A stretch of DNA of 64,000 nt from Idiomarina rhizosphaerae. GTDB taxonomy: Bacteria > Pseudomonadota > Gammaproteobacteria > Enterobacterales > Alteromonadaceae. Each line of letters opens with the position of its first letter. Positions within the stretch are counted from its first letter, which is position 1. Below the pieces are notes generated by a model, which saw nothing but the letters and a program-made list of their open reading frames with translations, did no database searches and was not told the origin of the DNA. This document shows, in pieces, positions 26,689 through 35,826 of this stretch. A program made the position numbers and the translations under genes. Location of the stretch: the NCBI RefSeq assembly GCF_024159085.1, contig NZ_JAMZDE010000008.1, positions 248,001-312,000 on the forward strand, in the 5' to 3' direction.

Positions 26689-27422
26689 TAAAGTTTCTCA
26701 CACCCAAGTCCTTTCAAATAGCTCTGCACAGCGCTGTTAATTTCGTCTTTAAGCCACGCGGGTCCGTGGTCCGTCATATCATTATGCCGGGACTTTGGTA
26801 TTTTCTTAACGCACATACCGTATTCCTCGCTCTCTCGCTGTGACGGCAACACCCCGTCGTCTGCAGGGTAATCGCTGCCGCGAATTGAGAGCACACCAAT
26901 ATCCTTATTGCGGGGAAGCGGAACACGGCGGTGGTCAATCGTAATGACAGTTTCTATGTAATCCTTGCCTTCATTCGCAAGCCAGGACGAGATATCGCCT
27001 CCGTTTGAGTGGCCAATCAGCAGCAAGTCATTAAAATTGTATTTCGGGTAAGTTGGCTCGAGGTTGTGCTTAACGAAATCCAGCGTTTTAGCGCCCCTGT
27101 TCCAGTTCTCGCTTCTGGTTTCATAAAGATCACCCGACACCGACAGCGGAGGATCGCTCTCTAGCTCATGGCCAATAGCCACAACCATATAACCCAACAG
27201 GTTTAGCTGTTTAGATAAAAAACTATACTTGGTATGCGAAACTCCGTAACCAGCACTAAGAAAAGCTACCGAACATTTTTGAGCTTCACTACACTGCTCT
27301 TCAGAAGTTGGATACGAGATTTGTATAGGAATATTTCTGTCTCTGGACTCATCGTAAACCGTTTTATCGGCAAAGCTAAATGAGCTGAAAAATAAGCCAG
27401 CGAGTACTATGAGGAATTTCAA
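26688..27422 (-). CDS. Exported alpha/beta hydrolase (TTG start)
   Basis: The codon at 27422 is TTG, but AAGGA stands eight bases upstream and the signal peptide begins exactly there (K-F-L-I-V-L-A-G, cleavage after S-F-A), so TTG is the likely true start. The 244-residue product is an alpha/beta hydrolase: L-L-I-G-H-S-N-G-G near residue 145 gives the nucleophile and K-S-R-H-N-D near 225 may give the His. The family resembles dienelactone hydrolase/lipase-like exported proteins. It is coupled to the small anchored protein downstream. Confidence 0.72.
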   Translation of the reverse strand: MKFLIVLAGLFFSSFSFADKTVYDESRDRNIPIQISYPTSEEQCSEAQKCSVAFLSAGYGVSHTKYSFLSKQLNLLGYMVVAIGHELESDPPLSVSGDLYETRSENWNRGAKTLDFVKHNLEPTYPKYNFNDLLLIGHSNGGDISSWLANEGKDYIETVITIDHRRVPLPRNKDIGVLSIRGSDYPADDGVLPSQRESEEYGMCVKKIPKSRHNDMTDHGPAWLKDEINSAVQSYLKGLGCEKL

Positions 27423-27529
27423 ATTATAGTCCTTTACGATTTGATTTCGTGTTCTTTAACTGTACTACGATTTAAAATCTATGTCTGCTTATCGCACGGA
27501 CGCTGCTCCCGGAAACATAGACATTAAAT

Positions 27530-28336
27530 TCATAATTTGCCTAAAAGCTTAACTAATTCATTCAGCACGAGTTCAGGCTCATCAACCTGAACAAAATGGC
27601 CGCTATTCTCTGTTAGGACAGCTTCACCTTGTGGGAACTGATTCACCCATTCGCTTTGATATTGTCCCCACAGTTCACGACCTCGCGCCGTCTCAAATGC
27701 GTTTGATGGCTGTTCCGCTACCTTAACACCCGCTATTAAGGTGACAGGTATATCGCCAATATCTGAAAAACCTACAGCCTTGGATTTATCCCAAATCACA
27801 TCCAAAAAGCACCATTTCCCCTCGCCCATCTCGTAATCGTTCTTTTTAATTGCATCGATTTCATCCTGGCCACCTGACGGATTCAGCTCTTTAACGATAT
27901 CAACATCGCGAGGGTTTGCAGGATCAATCATAAGTAATGCCGCGACATCGCCCTTATGTTTAGCAGCAAAGTTTCTCGCTGTTATTCCACCAAGAGAATG
28001 ACTCACATAAACCAAAGGTCTGTCTATATTCAACTTGGTAAGCAACTGGTCAACTTCATTCACGTAGTCTGAAATACTCCGCTGTCCTGTACAGGGGTCG
28101 GAGTTACCCTCACCCAGCCGGGAAAACCGTATAGCGGTGATTTCCTCTGGCAAATCATCCCAGATTGAGTCCCAGCCTGCCATTCCGGACAACGCGCCCG
28201 CATCAAACAGAACAATTGTGTCGCCACCTGCTTTTATCTCATATTCGATACGACCGCCATCCACTTCTATCATGGATGATGCACCTGCCTGAGCGCTCAG
28301 GAAGATGAAAAGAAAAATGCCTATTAGTTTTTGCAC
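27530..28336 (-). CDS. Exported alpha/beta hydrolase (GTG start)
   Basis: Starts with GTG at 28336, with AAGGAAACACT just upstream and a signal peptide (about residues 1-19, A-Q-A-G-A-S) beginning immediately. The 268-residue protein is an alpha/beta hydrolase; Y-V-S-H-S-L-G-G near residue 115 is the nucleophile elbow (S-H-S-L-G), and S-G-H-F-V-Q-V near 248 holds the His. The acid is probably in the I-D-P-A-N-P or later region. Substrate unknown. Confidence 0.78.
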   Translation of the reverse strand: MQKLIGIFLFIFLSAQAGASSMIEVDGGRIEYEIKAGGDTIVLFDAGALSGMAGWDSIWDDLPEEITAIRFSRLGEGNSDPCTGQRSISDYVNEVDQLLTKLNIDRPLVYVSHSLGGITARNFAAKHKGDVAALLMIDPANPRDVDIVKELNPSGGQDEIDAIKKNDYEMGEGKWCFLDVIWDKSKAVGFSDIGDIPVTLIAGVKVAEQPSNAFETARGRELWGQYQSEWVNQFPQGEAVLTENSGHFVQVDEPELVLNELVKLLGKL

Positions 28337-28400
28337 AGTGTTTCCTTACTGAGGAGTGCGAACGTCATGCCAGCTTAATCTCCGTAGGCTCGCGAGCATC

Positions 28401-28586
28401 TTAACTATCTAGCTTATTTCTCGTAAGTAACCAAATTATAACAGCGCCTGCCAAAACGCCGACTAACATTGATACCAAGACCAAACTTATAGGATTCAAA
28501 CCCAAAGATATAAGCGCAACAGGAATATACTTATATGAGATTCCGACAATCACTAACACCAAAATTAAGGAGGTAACAGTCCGCAT
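28401..28586 (-). CDS. Small two-helix membrane protein
   Basis: A 61-residue protein almost wholly hydrophobic, with two membrane segments (about residues 3-27 and 33-55) and a charged end (T-R-N-K-L-D-S). AAGGGA eight bases before the ATG supports it. No family recognised. Confidence 0.55.
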   Translation of the reverse strand: MRTVTSLILVLVIVGISYKYIPVALISLGLNPISLVLVSMLVGVLAGAVIIWLLTRNKLDS

Positions 28587-28674
28587 GACTTTTCCCTTTA
28601 AGTGAAATTTATCAATGTTTCAGTAACATAACGTCCTGAAAATATGCAGTATACGGTGGACACGCTACCATTTT

Positions 28675-29052
28675 CTATGTCTTTCCCTGCCTAGAAATAA
28701 CAGAATGAAATGTTATTGCCGAAATAATTAATGGTAAAATCAGCGCATCGTTAACAAACGGTTTTAATTCTCTTAACTCCGTGAAATGAATCGCCATTAA
28801 AATACCAATAACAAACAGCAGCAAAAGTGGAAAAGCAATAAAATTTATACCCTTAACATGCCGATACCTAGAAAGAATTTTAGTTGATAAAAAGTAACCA
28901 ACTAAAACACCGATCACTGACCACGCAATATAAGAGAAAAAATCTATTAAAGTGAATTTAATATCGCTAATAAGCAACTCAACAGCGTAGAGTATTGGCG
29001 GCCAAAGAAGAACCAAAGTCCAAAACAACTGCTTTCTCGATAAGTCCTTCAC
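28675..29052 (-). CDS. Hypothetical four-helix membrane protein (GTG start)
   Basis: A 125-residue protein with about four membrane segments and basic loops. The GTG at 29052 has GGAGAG four bases upstream. No family recognised; it is one of several small membrane genes in this stretch. Confidence 0.58.
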   Translation of the reverse strand: MKDLSRKQLFWTLVLLWPPILYAVELLISDIKFTLIDFFSYIAWSVIGVLVGYFLSTKILSRYRHVKGINFIAFPLLLLFVIGILMAIHFTELRELKPFVNDALILPLIISAITFHSVISRQGKT

Positions 29053-29267
29053 CTGACTCTCCTATAACCTGTGACATTGTACAAATTCATGCAATAGCTA
29101 ATTTTAATTTCATTATGTAACTGACATTAAACGAATTAAAACCGCAATTCAAACACCTATCCACGAACGGCTCCCCAGTACCGACTCTTAATACACCTTG
29201 CTCGGCTAGCCACAAAATGCTTATTATTAATAACCTAAATCACAACGTTCACTAAGCAGGTACAGCA

Positions 29268-29966
29268 ATGCCAAGCAATTTAAAGCTTTACGAAGCAATC
29301 ATGCTGCTCGCGTTGTGCGAGGAAAAAGGCACTATGAATGGCGCGTATGTGGAATATGCAACTGCTGGCGCAATAGCGGCCGAGTTATTAATGCTTGGAC
29401 GTATAAAAGTTGATGACGACAGTAAAGAAAAAGTTTCAGTGGTTGATGACAGCTCCACGGGTGACTCTTTATTAGATGAAGCTTTAGCGATGATTTTGGA
29501 AGCCAAGCGTCAGCGTAAATTGAAAGACTGGGTACAGAAGCTCGGTGGCATTAAAGACCTTAAACACAAAGTAGCGCAGGCACTTGCTGCTGACGGGATA
29601 GTGGCATCAGAAAAAGAGAAAGTCTTGTGGCTATTTGAGCGCCGTGTATACCCAGAGGTAAACCCTGAACCTGAAGAGCAGTTACGCCAAGAAATGCACA
29701 CTGTAGTACTGAGTGATGAAAGCGATATTGAGCCGCGAATAGCTATTACCGTTGCTTTAGCCAATAGCGCAAAACTTCTGCCACAAGTGTTTAGTAAGCG
29801 GGAACTAAAAGATCGCAAGCAGCGCATTAAGCAAATAGAAAACGGCGAACTGATATCCAAAGCCGCAAAAGAAGCCATCCAGGCTATAGAAGCAGCAGTT
29901 ATGATAGCTGCCATTATGCCGGCTATTACTGCAGCAACGGTAACATCGAGCCCAAGCTCCTGTTAA
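29268..29966 (+). CDS. GPP34 (GOLPH3/VPS74-like) family protein
   Basis: A 232-residue protein starting L-Y-E-A-I-M-L-L-A-L, continuing with alternating helices and charged loops (Y-A-T-A-G-A-I-A-A-E-L-L-M-L-G-R-I near 25-42), which is the pattern of the GPP34 family. In eukaryotes GOLPH3/VPS74 binds phosphatidylinositol 4-phosphate and sorts glycosyltransferases; bacterial members are found mainly in actinobacteria and some proteobacteria and have no known role. The C-terminus is alanine-rich and hydrophobic, unusual for a soluble protein. Neighbours give no hint. Confidence 0.75.
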   Translation: MPSNLKLYEAIMLLALCEEKGTMNGAYVEYATAGAIAAELLMLGRIKVDDDSKEKVSVVDDSSTGDSLLDEALAMILEAKRQRKLKDWVQKLGGIKDLKHKVAQALAADGIVASEKEKVLWLFERRVYPEVNPEPEEQLRQEMHTVVLSDESDIEPRIAITVALANSAKLLPQVFSKRELKDRKQRIKQIENGELISKAAKEAIQAIEAAVMIAAIMPAITAATVTSSPSSC

Positions 29967-30003
29967 AGAAGCACCGTTGCCGTTGTACGCTAGTTTACTA
30001 GTT

Positions 30004-30687
30004 TTATTTTGCCCTGCGCTCTCCCGTTATCCATGCTTTTATCTCTTTAAACATTAGCCCTTGCGAAAACTGTAAACCGTGGTAGTCATCATAAATAACC
30101 AGCTTATGGGGATGATTAATATCGGATAACTTATCCGCTAAGATCTTTGCTTGCTCCACAGAAACCCTTTCATCCTTGGCTCCGTGAAGTATGAGGATGG
30201 GTAATTCACCAGGTAGCTCATCCAGCCAATACACTACGGAGCGCTTCTTTAATTCGGACTCTCTGTTGCTCGTGAAATTCGGTACTCTATAATCGAAGAC
30301 CCTTTCCATTTCAGGCCTTTCTTCAATTGTTTTAAATAAATCCGAAGGGGCACCGAGCACCGTCAGTGACTTTATATTATTCAGCTCTTTGAGTGATATA
30401 AAAGCCGACATTCCACCCCGACTAAACCCAATCATATGCATTTGATTTTCATCTACGTATGGCAGCTGAGAGGCTAGCCGGACAATATTAATAACATCTT
30501 TCACATCGCTCCCACCAAACTCATCAACACTCTCGTCCGGTCCATCCGTTAACTCCATTCCACCTCTGTATTGAGTGGCTAAAACAGCAACTCCCATTTC
30601 AGCAATCGGTTTCAAATGCAGGAAAATAACAACGAAATAAATATTAAAGCTAATTTTGTGATGTTCCTTATCATTTTTCAGTCTCAT
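30004..30687 (-). pseudogene. Prolyl-oligopeptidase-like hydrolase, 5'-disrupted
   Basis: The C-terminal catalytic domain of an S9-type alpha/beta hydrolase is intact: V-A-V-L-A-T-Q-Y-R-G-G, G-F-S-R-G-G (nucleophile), H-G-A-K-D-E-R-V (acid) and D-D-Y-H-G-L (His). The expected N-terminal part is missing: the frame has no ATG with a ribosome-binding site, and the longest extension starts at a TTG at 30744. In another frame an ATG at 30674 encodes a clean lipoprotein signal peptide (19 residues ending L-L-F-S-C), which runs into TGA at 30612. The most likely history is a deletion that joined signal peptide and catalytic domain out of frame. Any residual product from an internal start would lack a signal. 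Confidence 0.65.
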
Positions 30688-30804
30688 ATTGCCATAATTT
30701 AAAGTGTGATTCGCTTGATAGCGACGGAATATTATCTGACTCAAGATATTGTTATTAGTTCTTTTGACAGTGAGTATGTAAACGATTCAAAAGTCAGCCA
30801 TGGC

Positions 30805-32244
30805 TCATAGTGATTTTTTTATCTTAACGATAGCTTCAGCCGCATTTCGATTATCTTCATCCAGTAAAAGTGCTTTCTCGTAAGCTACCAATGCTTTCTT
30901 AAATTCTTTATTCGCAAGGTAAGCCTCACCGAGACTGTCATAGGCATTGGATGAGTTTGGGTGCTCATCAGAATTAATCTGAAAGAAAGCTATCGCCGCT
31001 TCTTTATTTCCTACTTCCATCAATTGATAACCAAAAGAATTCAAACCTCGCTCACTGAAACCACGGTCCAATTTCTGAAATTGCATATACGCATTAATGG
31101 CAGCTTCGAGCCCATTTTGGCGAAGTGTAGAATAGAGCCTATCTTCAATACCGATTTGTGCAAAAGTAACCGGCTTATTGTAAATAATATTCAGGATCCC
31201 CTCAGTCATAGCACGAAGTGGAGCGCCTCCAGTGTTATTTTGAATGATGATAGTAATATCGTCTTCAATAATCCGAACCACGTCACCATTGAAGCCGGGC
31301 ATCATTCCTGGATGGTGTATTTGAGTCAGCTTTTTACCGAAATTTTCCTCCGGTAAGTCAGTAATTAACCAGCCGTAACCATAGTTTCGGTGAGGTGACA
31401 CTGAAAAGGTTTTTTGCTTTAGCTCTTCACTCAATAGTCCACCTAAATGTAAGGCCTTGCTGAACTGATATAAGTCTCTAACCGTTGAATAAATCGAGCC
31501 AGCTGCATGCGTAACTGTCATATCAATGTTCTTCGCGGGTTTAAATCCTGCTAACGTTCTCTCATAACCTTCGGCTAATTTCGGAACAACAGCTTCGGCG
31601 TAGGAATCTCCGCTGTTGTGCATTTTCAATGGAGCAAAAATATACTTCTGCAAAGCCTGTTGATAACTTAATTCGCTTACTTGCTCTACTATTTTTCCCA
31701 AAATGGTGTAGCCAGCATTACTGTAACGAAACTGAGTGCCTGGCTCGAACTGCAGATCGCCACTACAAAATTTTGAGATAAAATCATCCAGCCCGTAAGG
31801 GTTATTTGCTTCTATATTTCTGAACTCAGGATGACTAAAGACGTTTGGAATTCCCGATGTATGATTTAACAACTGATGAATACTCACTTTTCCGCCAGTA
31901 TCACTGCGATAATCAGGCAGGTACTCACCGATAGAGTCACTTAATTTTATCTTCCCCTCCTCGACTAGCTTTAAAACCAACGCAGCTGTAAAAGGCTTGG
32001 TTGTGGAAGCTATCCTAAATTTGGTATCAACCGAATTGGGAATTTCCCACTCCATATTGGCATAGCCATAACCTTTTTCCAGCAACACATTGCCTTCATA
32101 AGAAATCAACACCGAACCGTTAAACTCCCGATTTTCGGTGTATGACTCAACAAAATCATCTAATTTTTTGGCTTTGTCTTCCGTCGCTCCGGCAGTGGCA
32201 GTCGCCAAAAGCAGGAAAGAAATGCTCAATAATTTTATGTACAT
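30805..32244 (-). CDS. Exported serine hydrolase (S12/beta-lactamase-like) with TPRs
   Basis: A 479-residue protein with a signal peptide (1-19, A-G-A) and AAGGAC before the ATG. The N-terminal domain (about 28-370) is of beta-lactamase/D-Ala-D-Ala carboxypeptidase S12 type, with S80-T-T-K83, Y-S-N near 168 and H-P-G near 312. The C-terminal 100 residues form TPRs (A-Y-D-S-L-G-E-A-Y-L-A near 430). It is divergent from the CadC-like regulator, which also carries TPRs, so that regulator probably controls it. Confidence 0.85.
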   Translation of the reverse strand: MYIKLLSISFLLLATATAGATEDKAKKLDDFVESYTENREFNGSVLISYEGNVLLEKGYGYANMEWEIPNSVDTKFRIASTTKPFTAALVLKLVEEGKIKLSDSIGEYLPDYRSDTGGKVSIHQLLNHTSGIPNVFSHPEFRNIEANNPYGLDDFISKFCSGDLQFEPGTQFRYSNAGYTILGKIVEQVSELSYQQALQKYIFAPLKMHNSGDSYAEAVVPKLAEGYERTLAGFKPAKNIDMTVTHAAGSIYSTVRDLYQFSKALHLGGLLSEELKQKTFSVSPHRNYGYGWLITDLPEENFGKKLTQIHHPGMMPGFNGDVVRIIEDDITIIIQNNTGGAPLRAMTEGILNIIYNKPVTFAQIGIEDRLYSTLRQNGLEAAINAYMQFQKLDRGFSERGLNSFGYQLMEVGNKEAAIAFFQINSDEHPNSSNAYDSLGEAYLANKEFKKALVAYEKALLLDEDNRNAAEAIVKIKKSL

Positions 32245-32412
32245 AAATGTCCTTAAGTCGTTCGAAATAAGATAAGGTTTACACTAAGTTGAGGAACTGT
32301 ACTGAATATATAAAAAGAAACATGACTCAGCAGGTCTTTTTCGGTGACTTATAGTGACGACTAAATAAAGCAATTAAAATCAATTAGTTAAAATAAAAAA
32401 GTGAGTTTGATA

Positions 32413-33987
32413 ATGGATGTCTTTAAAGTGGGGAACGACCTAACCCTGGATACTTTAAACAGAAAGGTAGTCAAGAACGGGGACAATATCCCTTTACCGG
32501 AGCTGTCTTATCGCTTACTAAAAGTACTTGTTGAAAATGCTCCCAATATTGTGACCCATGACCAGCTTATTGAAGCCGTCTGGAAAGAGAGGGTCGTCTC
32601 TGATGAGAACCTTAAAAAGCGAGTATCCCGCTTAAGAGAATCATTATCAGATACTTATTCTGAACCAAAGTACATCGTCGCCGAACGCGGAATGGGGTAT
32701 CGATGCATTGCTCCGGTCGCAAAAGTCATGAGTTCAGAGGGAAATAACAATAATGATGGTGCCGACTCTCAATCTACTTCTTCAAATAAAAGATCGATCT
32801 CCCGCTTGCCCGTGGTGTCATTTCTAGCCCTTGGTTTACTCGCCATAGGAACCATTTTATTCTTAATCTTTAACCTTCAAAACGAAAGCCCATTTAATCA
32901 AAGAAACGAAGATCTCAGCTACAAAGCCGCTCAGTATTATTTCAAATACACTGAAAAAGATAACGACACTGCGATTTCCTTATATCAGGATGCGATAGAT
33001 AGCGCTCCTGAAGAAGCTTCAAACTATAGTGGTCTGGCTGACGCATATCTCCAAGGGTATTGGCATTATGGTAAGAACGAGACTTGGTTGGAACTTGGAA
33101 AAAAGTATGCGGAAAAAGCTGTGCTACTCGATGACAACTTAGCATGGAGCCACAAATCTCTTGGGCTTGCCTACTATTTATCCGGGCAGTTTGAAAACTC
33201 AATTGCTTCATTCAATCTTGCTCGTCAAATAGAACCCAACTGGGGAGAGGTATCAGCCTATACCTCACTTGCACACATTCAATTAGGTCACCTAATCGAG
33301 GCGCACAAGCTTGCAACATCGGCGGTTGAACTCGACCCCGGAAATCCATTGACTAACGCCTCTCTCGGAGAGCTTTACCGGCAATCATATCGTTTCTCTG
33401 CAGCCGAGGAGCAATTCAAAGAAACGTTAAATAAAGAGCCTAATTCTCTTATATCCCGGTTATTTTTTAGTGAGTATCTTCTTGCAAGCGGGCGACATAT
33501 TGAAGCTATTTCCTTGTTACGCGAAGTGATAAAAAAAGAGCAGTATTCACAGCAAGCCCATTGGCTAATGGGTATGGCGTTATTAATAGATACACAAACT
33601 GAAGAATCGATTAACGAGTTTGCCGAGGCATCCCGACTAGGAGGACGATATAGTCTGCCCGCGAAAGTCTATCTGGCCGCACTTAAAATGGACAGCTCAA
33701 AATTAACTGACTTAGGGGAACAAGTTGCAGAACTCAAATTTAATGGAAACCAGTGGGCTGAACTGACTTTTCTGGAGGGGATAGTATTAATGGCCAATAA
33801 CCAGACGGAGCGAGCAACAGAGAAATTTAAACTTGCTGTCACTGAAGGGTTTACACCCACGTATCGATTTACTCATCTGCCGGTAAGCTCATCCGTAGCG
33901 ACTTCAAATCGTTTTAACCGTTTACTGAATCTGATTGAATCAAAAAACAGAGGCAAGATGCCAAAGCGCATTCCCCCAACAACCTAA
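32413..33987 (+). CDS. CadC-like transmembrane transcriptional regulator with TPRs
   Basis: A 524-residue protein (a GTG four codons upstream at 32401 is an alternative; neither has a strong ribosome-binding site). The N-terminal OmpR/PhoB-type winged helix covers about residues 5-100 (V-W-K-E-R-V-V-S-D-E-N-L-K-K-R-V-S-R-L-R). A polar linker follows, then one membrane helix at about 142-160, then a periplasmic domain of TPR repeats to the end. Such regulators sense signals outside the membrane and act directly on DNA, without phosphorylation. It is divergent from the serine hydrolase-TPR gene. Confidence 0.87.
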   Translation: MDVFKVGNDLTLDTLNRKVVKNGDNIPLPELSYRLLKVLVENAPNIVTHDQLIEAVWKERVVSDENLKKRVSRLRESLSDTYSEPKYIVAERGMGYRCIAPVAKVMSSEGNNNNDGADSQSTSSNKRSISRLPVVSFLALGLLAIGTILFLIFNLQNESPFNQRNEDLSYKAAQYYFKYTEKDNDTAISLYQDAIDSAPEEASNYSGLADAYLQGYWHYGKNETWLELGKKYAEKAVLLDDNLAWSHKSLGLAYYLSGQFENSIASFNLARQIEPNWGEVSAYTSLAHIQLGHLIEAHKLATSAVELDPGNPLTNASLGELYRQSYRFSAAEEQFKETLNKEPNSLISRLFFSEYLLASGRHIEAISLLREVIKKEQYSQQAHWLMGMALLIDTQTEESINEFAEASRLGGRYSLPAKVYLAALKMDSSKLTDLGEQVAELKFNGNQWAELTFLEGIVLMANNQTERATEKFKLAVTEGFTPTYRFTHLPVSSSVATSNRFNRLLNLIESKNRGKMPKRIPPTT

Positions 33988-34206
33988 ATATCTCAGTTTT
34001 ACAATATTTAAATTCAGGAAACGAAGAAAGAATTCCTGGACGGCTAATATCAGTTGGCTATTCTTTGGCCTCTGTCTTTTGGTATTAGTTCCGGTAACTA
34101 GCTTTATATGGACTCGTCTAAAATTCAAATCGCTAAGCGACAAATAAACTTTTAACCAGACTTTATCGTACTGCTAAATACATTTAATAATTTAAGGCAG
34201 TCATTA

Positions 34207-34383
34207 ATGTTTGGACTTTTTAAGTCAGACCCTACGAAGAAAATGCGCAAAGAACTAAAGCAACTGCAAGAAAAAGCTATGGAAATGCAACGTAACGGAA
34301 ACATTCGCGATAGTTCGCATATCAGCCAACAAGCAGACGAACTCTGGAATAAAATTCAGGCACTGGAAAGTCAGAATAAGTAA
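34207..34383 (+). CDS. DUF6435-like small protein
   Basis: A 58-residue protein beginning M-F-G-L-F-K-S-D-P-T-K-K, followed by one charged helical segment and Q-R-N-G-N-I-R near residue 28. This matches the small DUF6435-type proteins of marine gammaproteobacteria. It is too short for most gene finders. AAGG stands close to the ATG and a hairpin terminator follows. Function unknown. Confidence 0.7.
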   Translation: MFGLFKSDPTKKMRKELKQLQEKAMEMQRNGNIRDSSHISQQADELWNKIQALESQNK

Positions 34384-34395
34384 GCTTGCGGTTTT

Positions 34396-34420
34396 GGGTT
34401 GCTAACTGGCAACCCGCTTT
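34396..34420 (+). terminator. Terminator after the DUF6435-like gene
   Basis: A 7-base-pair stem (GGGTTGC and GCAACCC) with a 6-base loop, followed by GCTTT, begins 13 bases after the stop. The T-run is short, so termination may be partial. It also lies just beyond the convergent M1 peptidase gene end. Confidence 0.5.
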
Positions 34421-34423
34421 CAC

Positions 34424-35662
34424 CTAATGCCCTTCCAGCAATAGCCTAAACCACTCTTCGTCTTCATCGCTCGCCAGCTTCCCTAAATTCTGCAGAAGTT
34501 TTTCAGTCTCGGTTACGGGTTCTGTCATATACCAATGCAGTAACTGCTCAAATTTCTCCTCACCAATTCTGTCTTTTAACTTTTTCAACATAAGCGGGCC
34601 AAGGCCGTAATTCACTTTGAAAGAAGCTCGTTGTTCAGTGTCAGCACGCCAGACAAAGCTCTGCCCTTTTGCTCGTGCTTTCCACTCAGCCAGTATTTGC
34701 TCATATGCCTCAGTGCCAAACACTGATTTAACTTCTTCCGCAGCGATGTATTCGGCAAAAGACTCCATCATCCAATAGTCATGTGACATGGCATCGCCAA
34801 GTGCTGTCCAGTTATGAGAAAGCTCGTGACAAATATAATGATAGCTTTGTTGCTTTGACTTCAGCCGTTGGCTACTAACCGATAAGTAATTCCCGCGTGC
34901 AAAGCTGGGACCGTCACGATCTAAAATCACTAAAGTAGCTGATTCCAATTTGTCTTCCTGACCAAATTTCTGATTCAACGCGGCCAGACAGCCGCTACCT
35001 AAGGCTGCAAGTGACTTCGCATTCTCTTCGTTTGCTTTGTCATAAACAACAGAGAAACTTCCGTCGTTGTACTCATTGCTGCTTGAGGTGGTATAGAAAG
35101 ACACATCAACCTGGTTTTTTGTTCCTGTTAGTTTGTGTTGGTTGTCACGCTGAGTAACCGCCCCGGGGCCGTACATCTTCCAACCAGGTGGTAACTTCAC
35201 CTCAAGTTCGCCTTGCATAGGTGTTGCGAAATTCGTATAGAACGGGTGCCAGGCAGAATCTATACTCAGATGAATACCGTCTTCAGTAATAAAGTTGCCA
35301 TGCCCACCGGTATTATCGATTACACCAGTATAAGAAAGCGTAATTTCGTGTGCTTTTGAGGCCCCCTCAAAAACCAAAGCAACTTCGTTCCATGGCGGAA
35401 CTTTTTCCGAAGAGTTAACCGAGTATTCTTTTAAGCTTTCGCCTGAAATATCAGCAATATTAAAACTCTTATTAAGAAACAACCGAGCCTCATTATTCGT
35501 TAAAGCCGACACCGGAATCGTTAACTCAGTCGTTACCTTCAACTCACCAGACTTGATATCAAACTCAGCTGAAGTATCGTATTGCGAGAAGTCTGTCGGG
35601 TTCTGGGCAATAGCAACGCATGGTAAGAGTAATAAAATAGAGAGTAAGAAAGCTGTTTTCAT
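34424..35662 (-). CDS. M1-family metallopeptidase, exported
   Basis: The ATG at 35662 has AGGGAAAG upstream and starts a signal peptide (19-20 residues, A-I-A-Q); the open frame 54 codons upstream has no such support. The 412-residue protein carries the zinc motif H279-E-L-S-H283 with a following Glu (M-M-E-S-F-A-E-Y near 300). The usual exopeptidase G-x-M-E-N motif is not seen; F-A-R-G-N-Y stands in the matching place, so aminopeptidase activity is uncertain. A Fur box lies about 140 bases upstream, which could also affect this gene. Confidence 0.82.
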   Translation of the reverse strand: MKTAFLLSILLLLPCVAIAQNPTDFSQYDTSAEFDIKSGELKVTTELTIPVSALTNNEARLFLNKSFNIADISGESLKEYSVNSSEKVPPWNEVALVFEGASKAHEITLSYTGVIDNTGGHGNFITEDGIHLSIDSAWHPFYTNFATPMQGELEVKLPPGWKMYGPGAVTQRDNQHKLTGTKNQVDVSFYTTSSSNEYNDGSFSVVYDKANEENAKSLAALGSGCLAALNQKFGQEDKLESATLVILDRDGPSFARGNYLSVSSQRLKSKQQSYHYICHELSHNWTALGDAMSHDYWMMESFAEYIAAEEVKSVFGTEAYEQILAEWKARAKGQSFVWRADTEQRASFKVNYGLGPLMLKKLKDRIGEEKFEQLLHWYMTEPVTETEKLLQNLGKLASDEDEEWFRLLLEGH

Positions 35663-35791
35663 ATTCTTTCCCTGAACATTATTTAGCTCTACACTAGCAA
35701 ACCTGATCAGGCTTCTCACTAACCTATTTTTTACAAAATATTGGTTTTTCCAATCTATGTATTCACTCCTCATCAGAATATTAAAACAAAC

Positions 35792-35820
35792 TTGCAAATA
35801 GTAATAATTCTCATTATGAT
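35792..35820 (+). promoter_or_regulatory. Promoter with overlapping Fur box, driving a predicted sRNA
   Basis: A -35 hexamer TTGCAA at 35792-35797 and a -10 hexamer TATGAT at 35815-35820 are separated by exactly 17 bases. Positions 35802-35820, read on the minus strand, contain ATAATGAGAATTATTA, which matches 14 of 16 positions of the E. coli Fur consensus core. The box covers the spacer and the -10, the typical place for iron-dependent repression. Predicted start of transcription is about 35827. That Fur binds here is inference from the consensus. Confidence 0.72.
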
Positions 35821-35826
35821 CCACTA

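Noticed and set aside
26284-29052. Row of short same-strand genes as an integron cassette array
   Set aside because: No attC-like repeats were found in the gaps, the spacings are irregular, and no integrase gene is in the window.
33935-34147. Open frame of 70 residues on the + strand after the CadC-like gene
   Set aside because: It begins inside the regulator gene, has no ribosome-binding site, and an equally long frame exists on the other strand; it is most likely chance.
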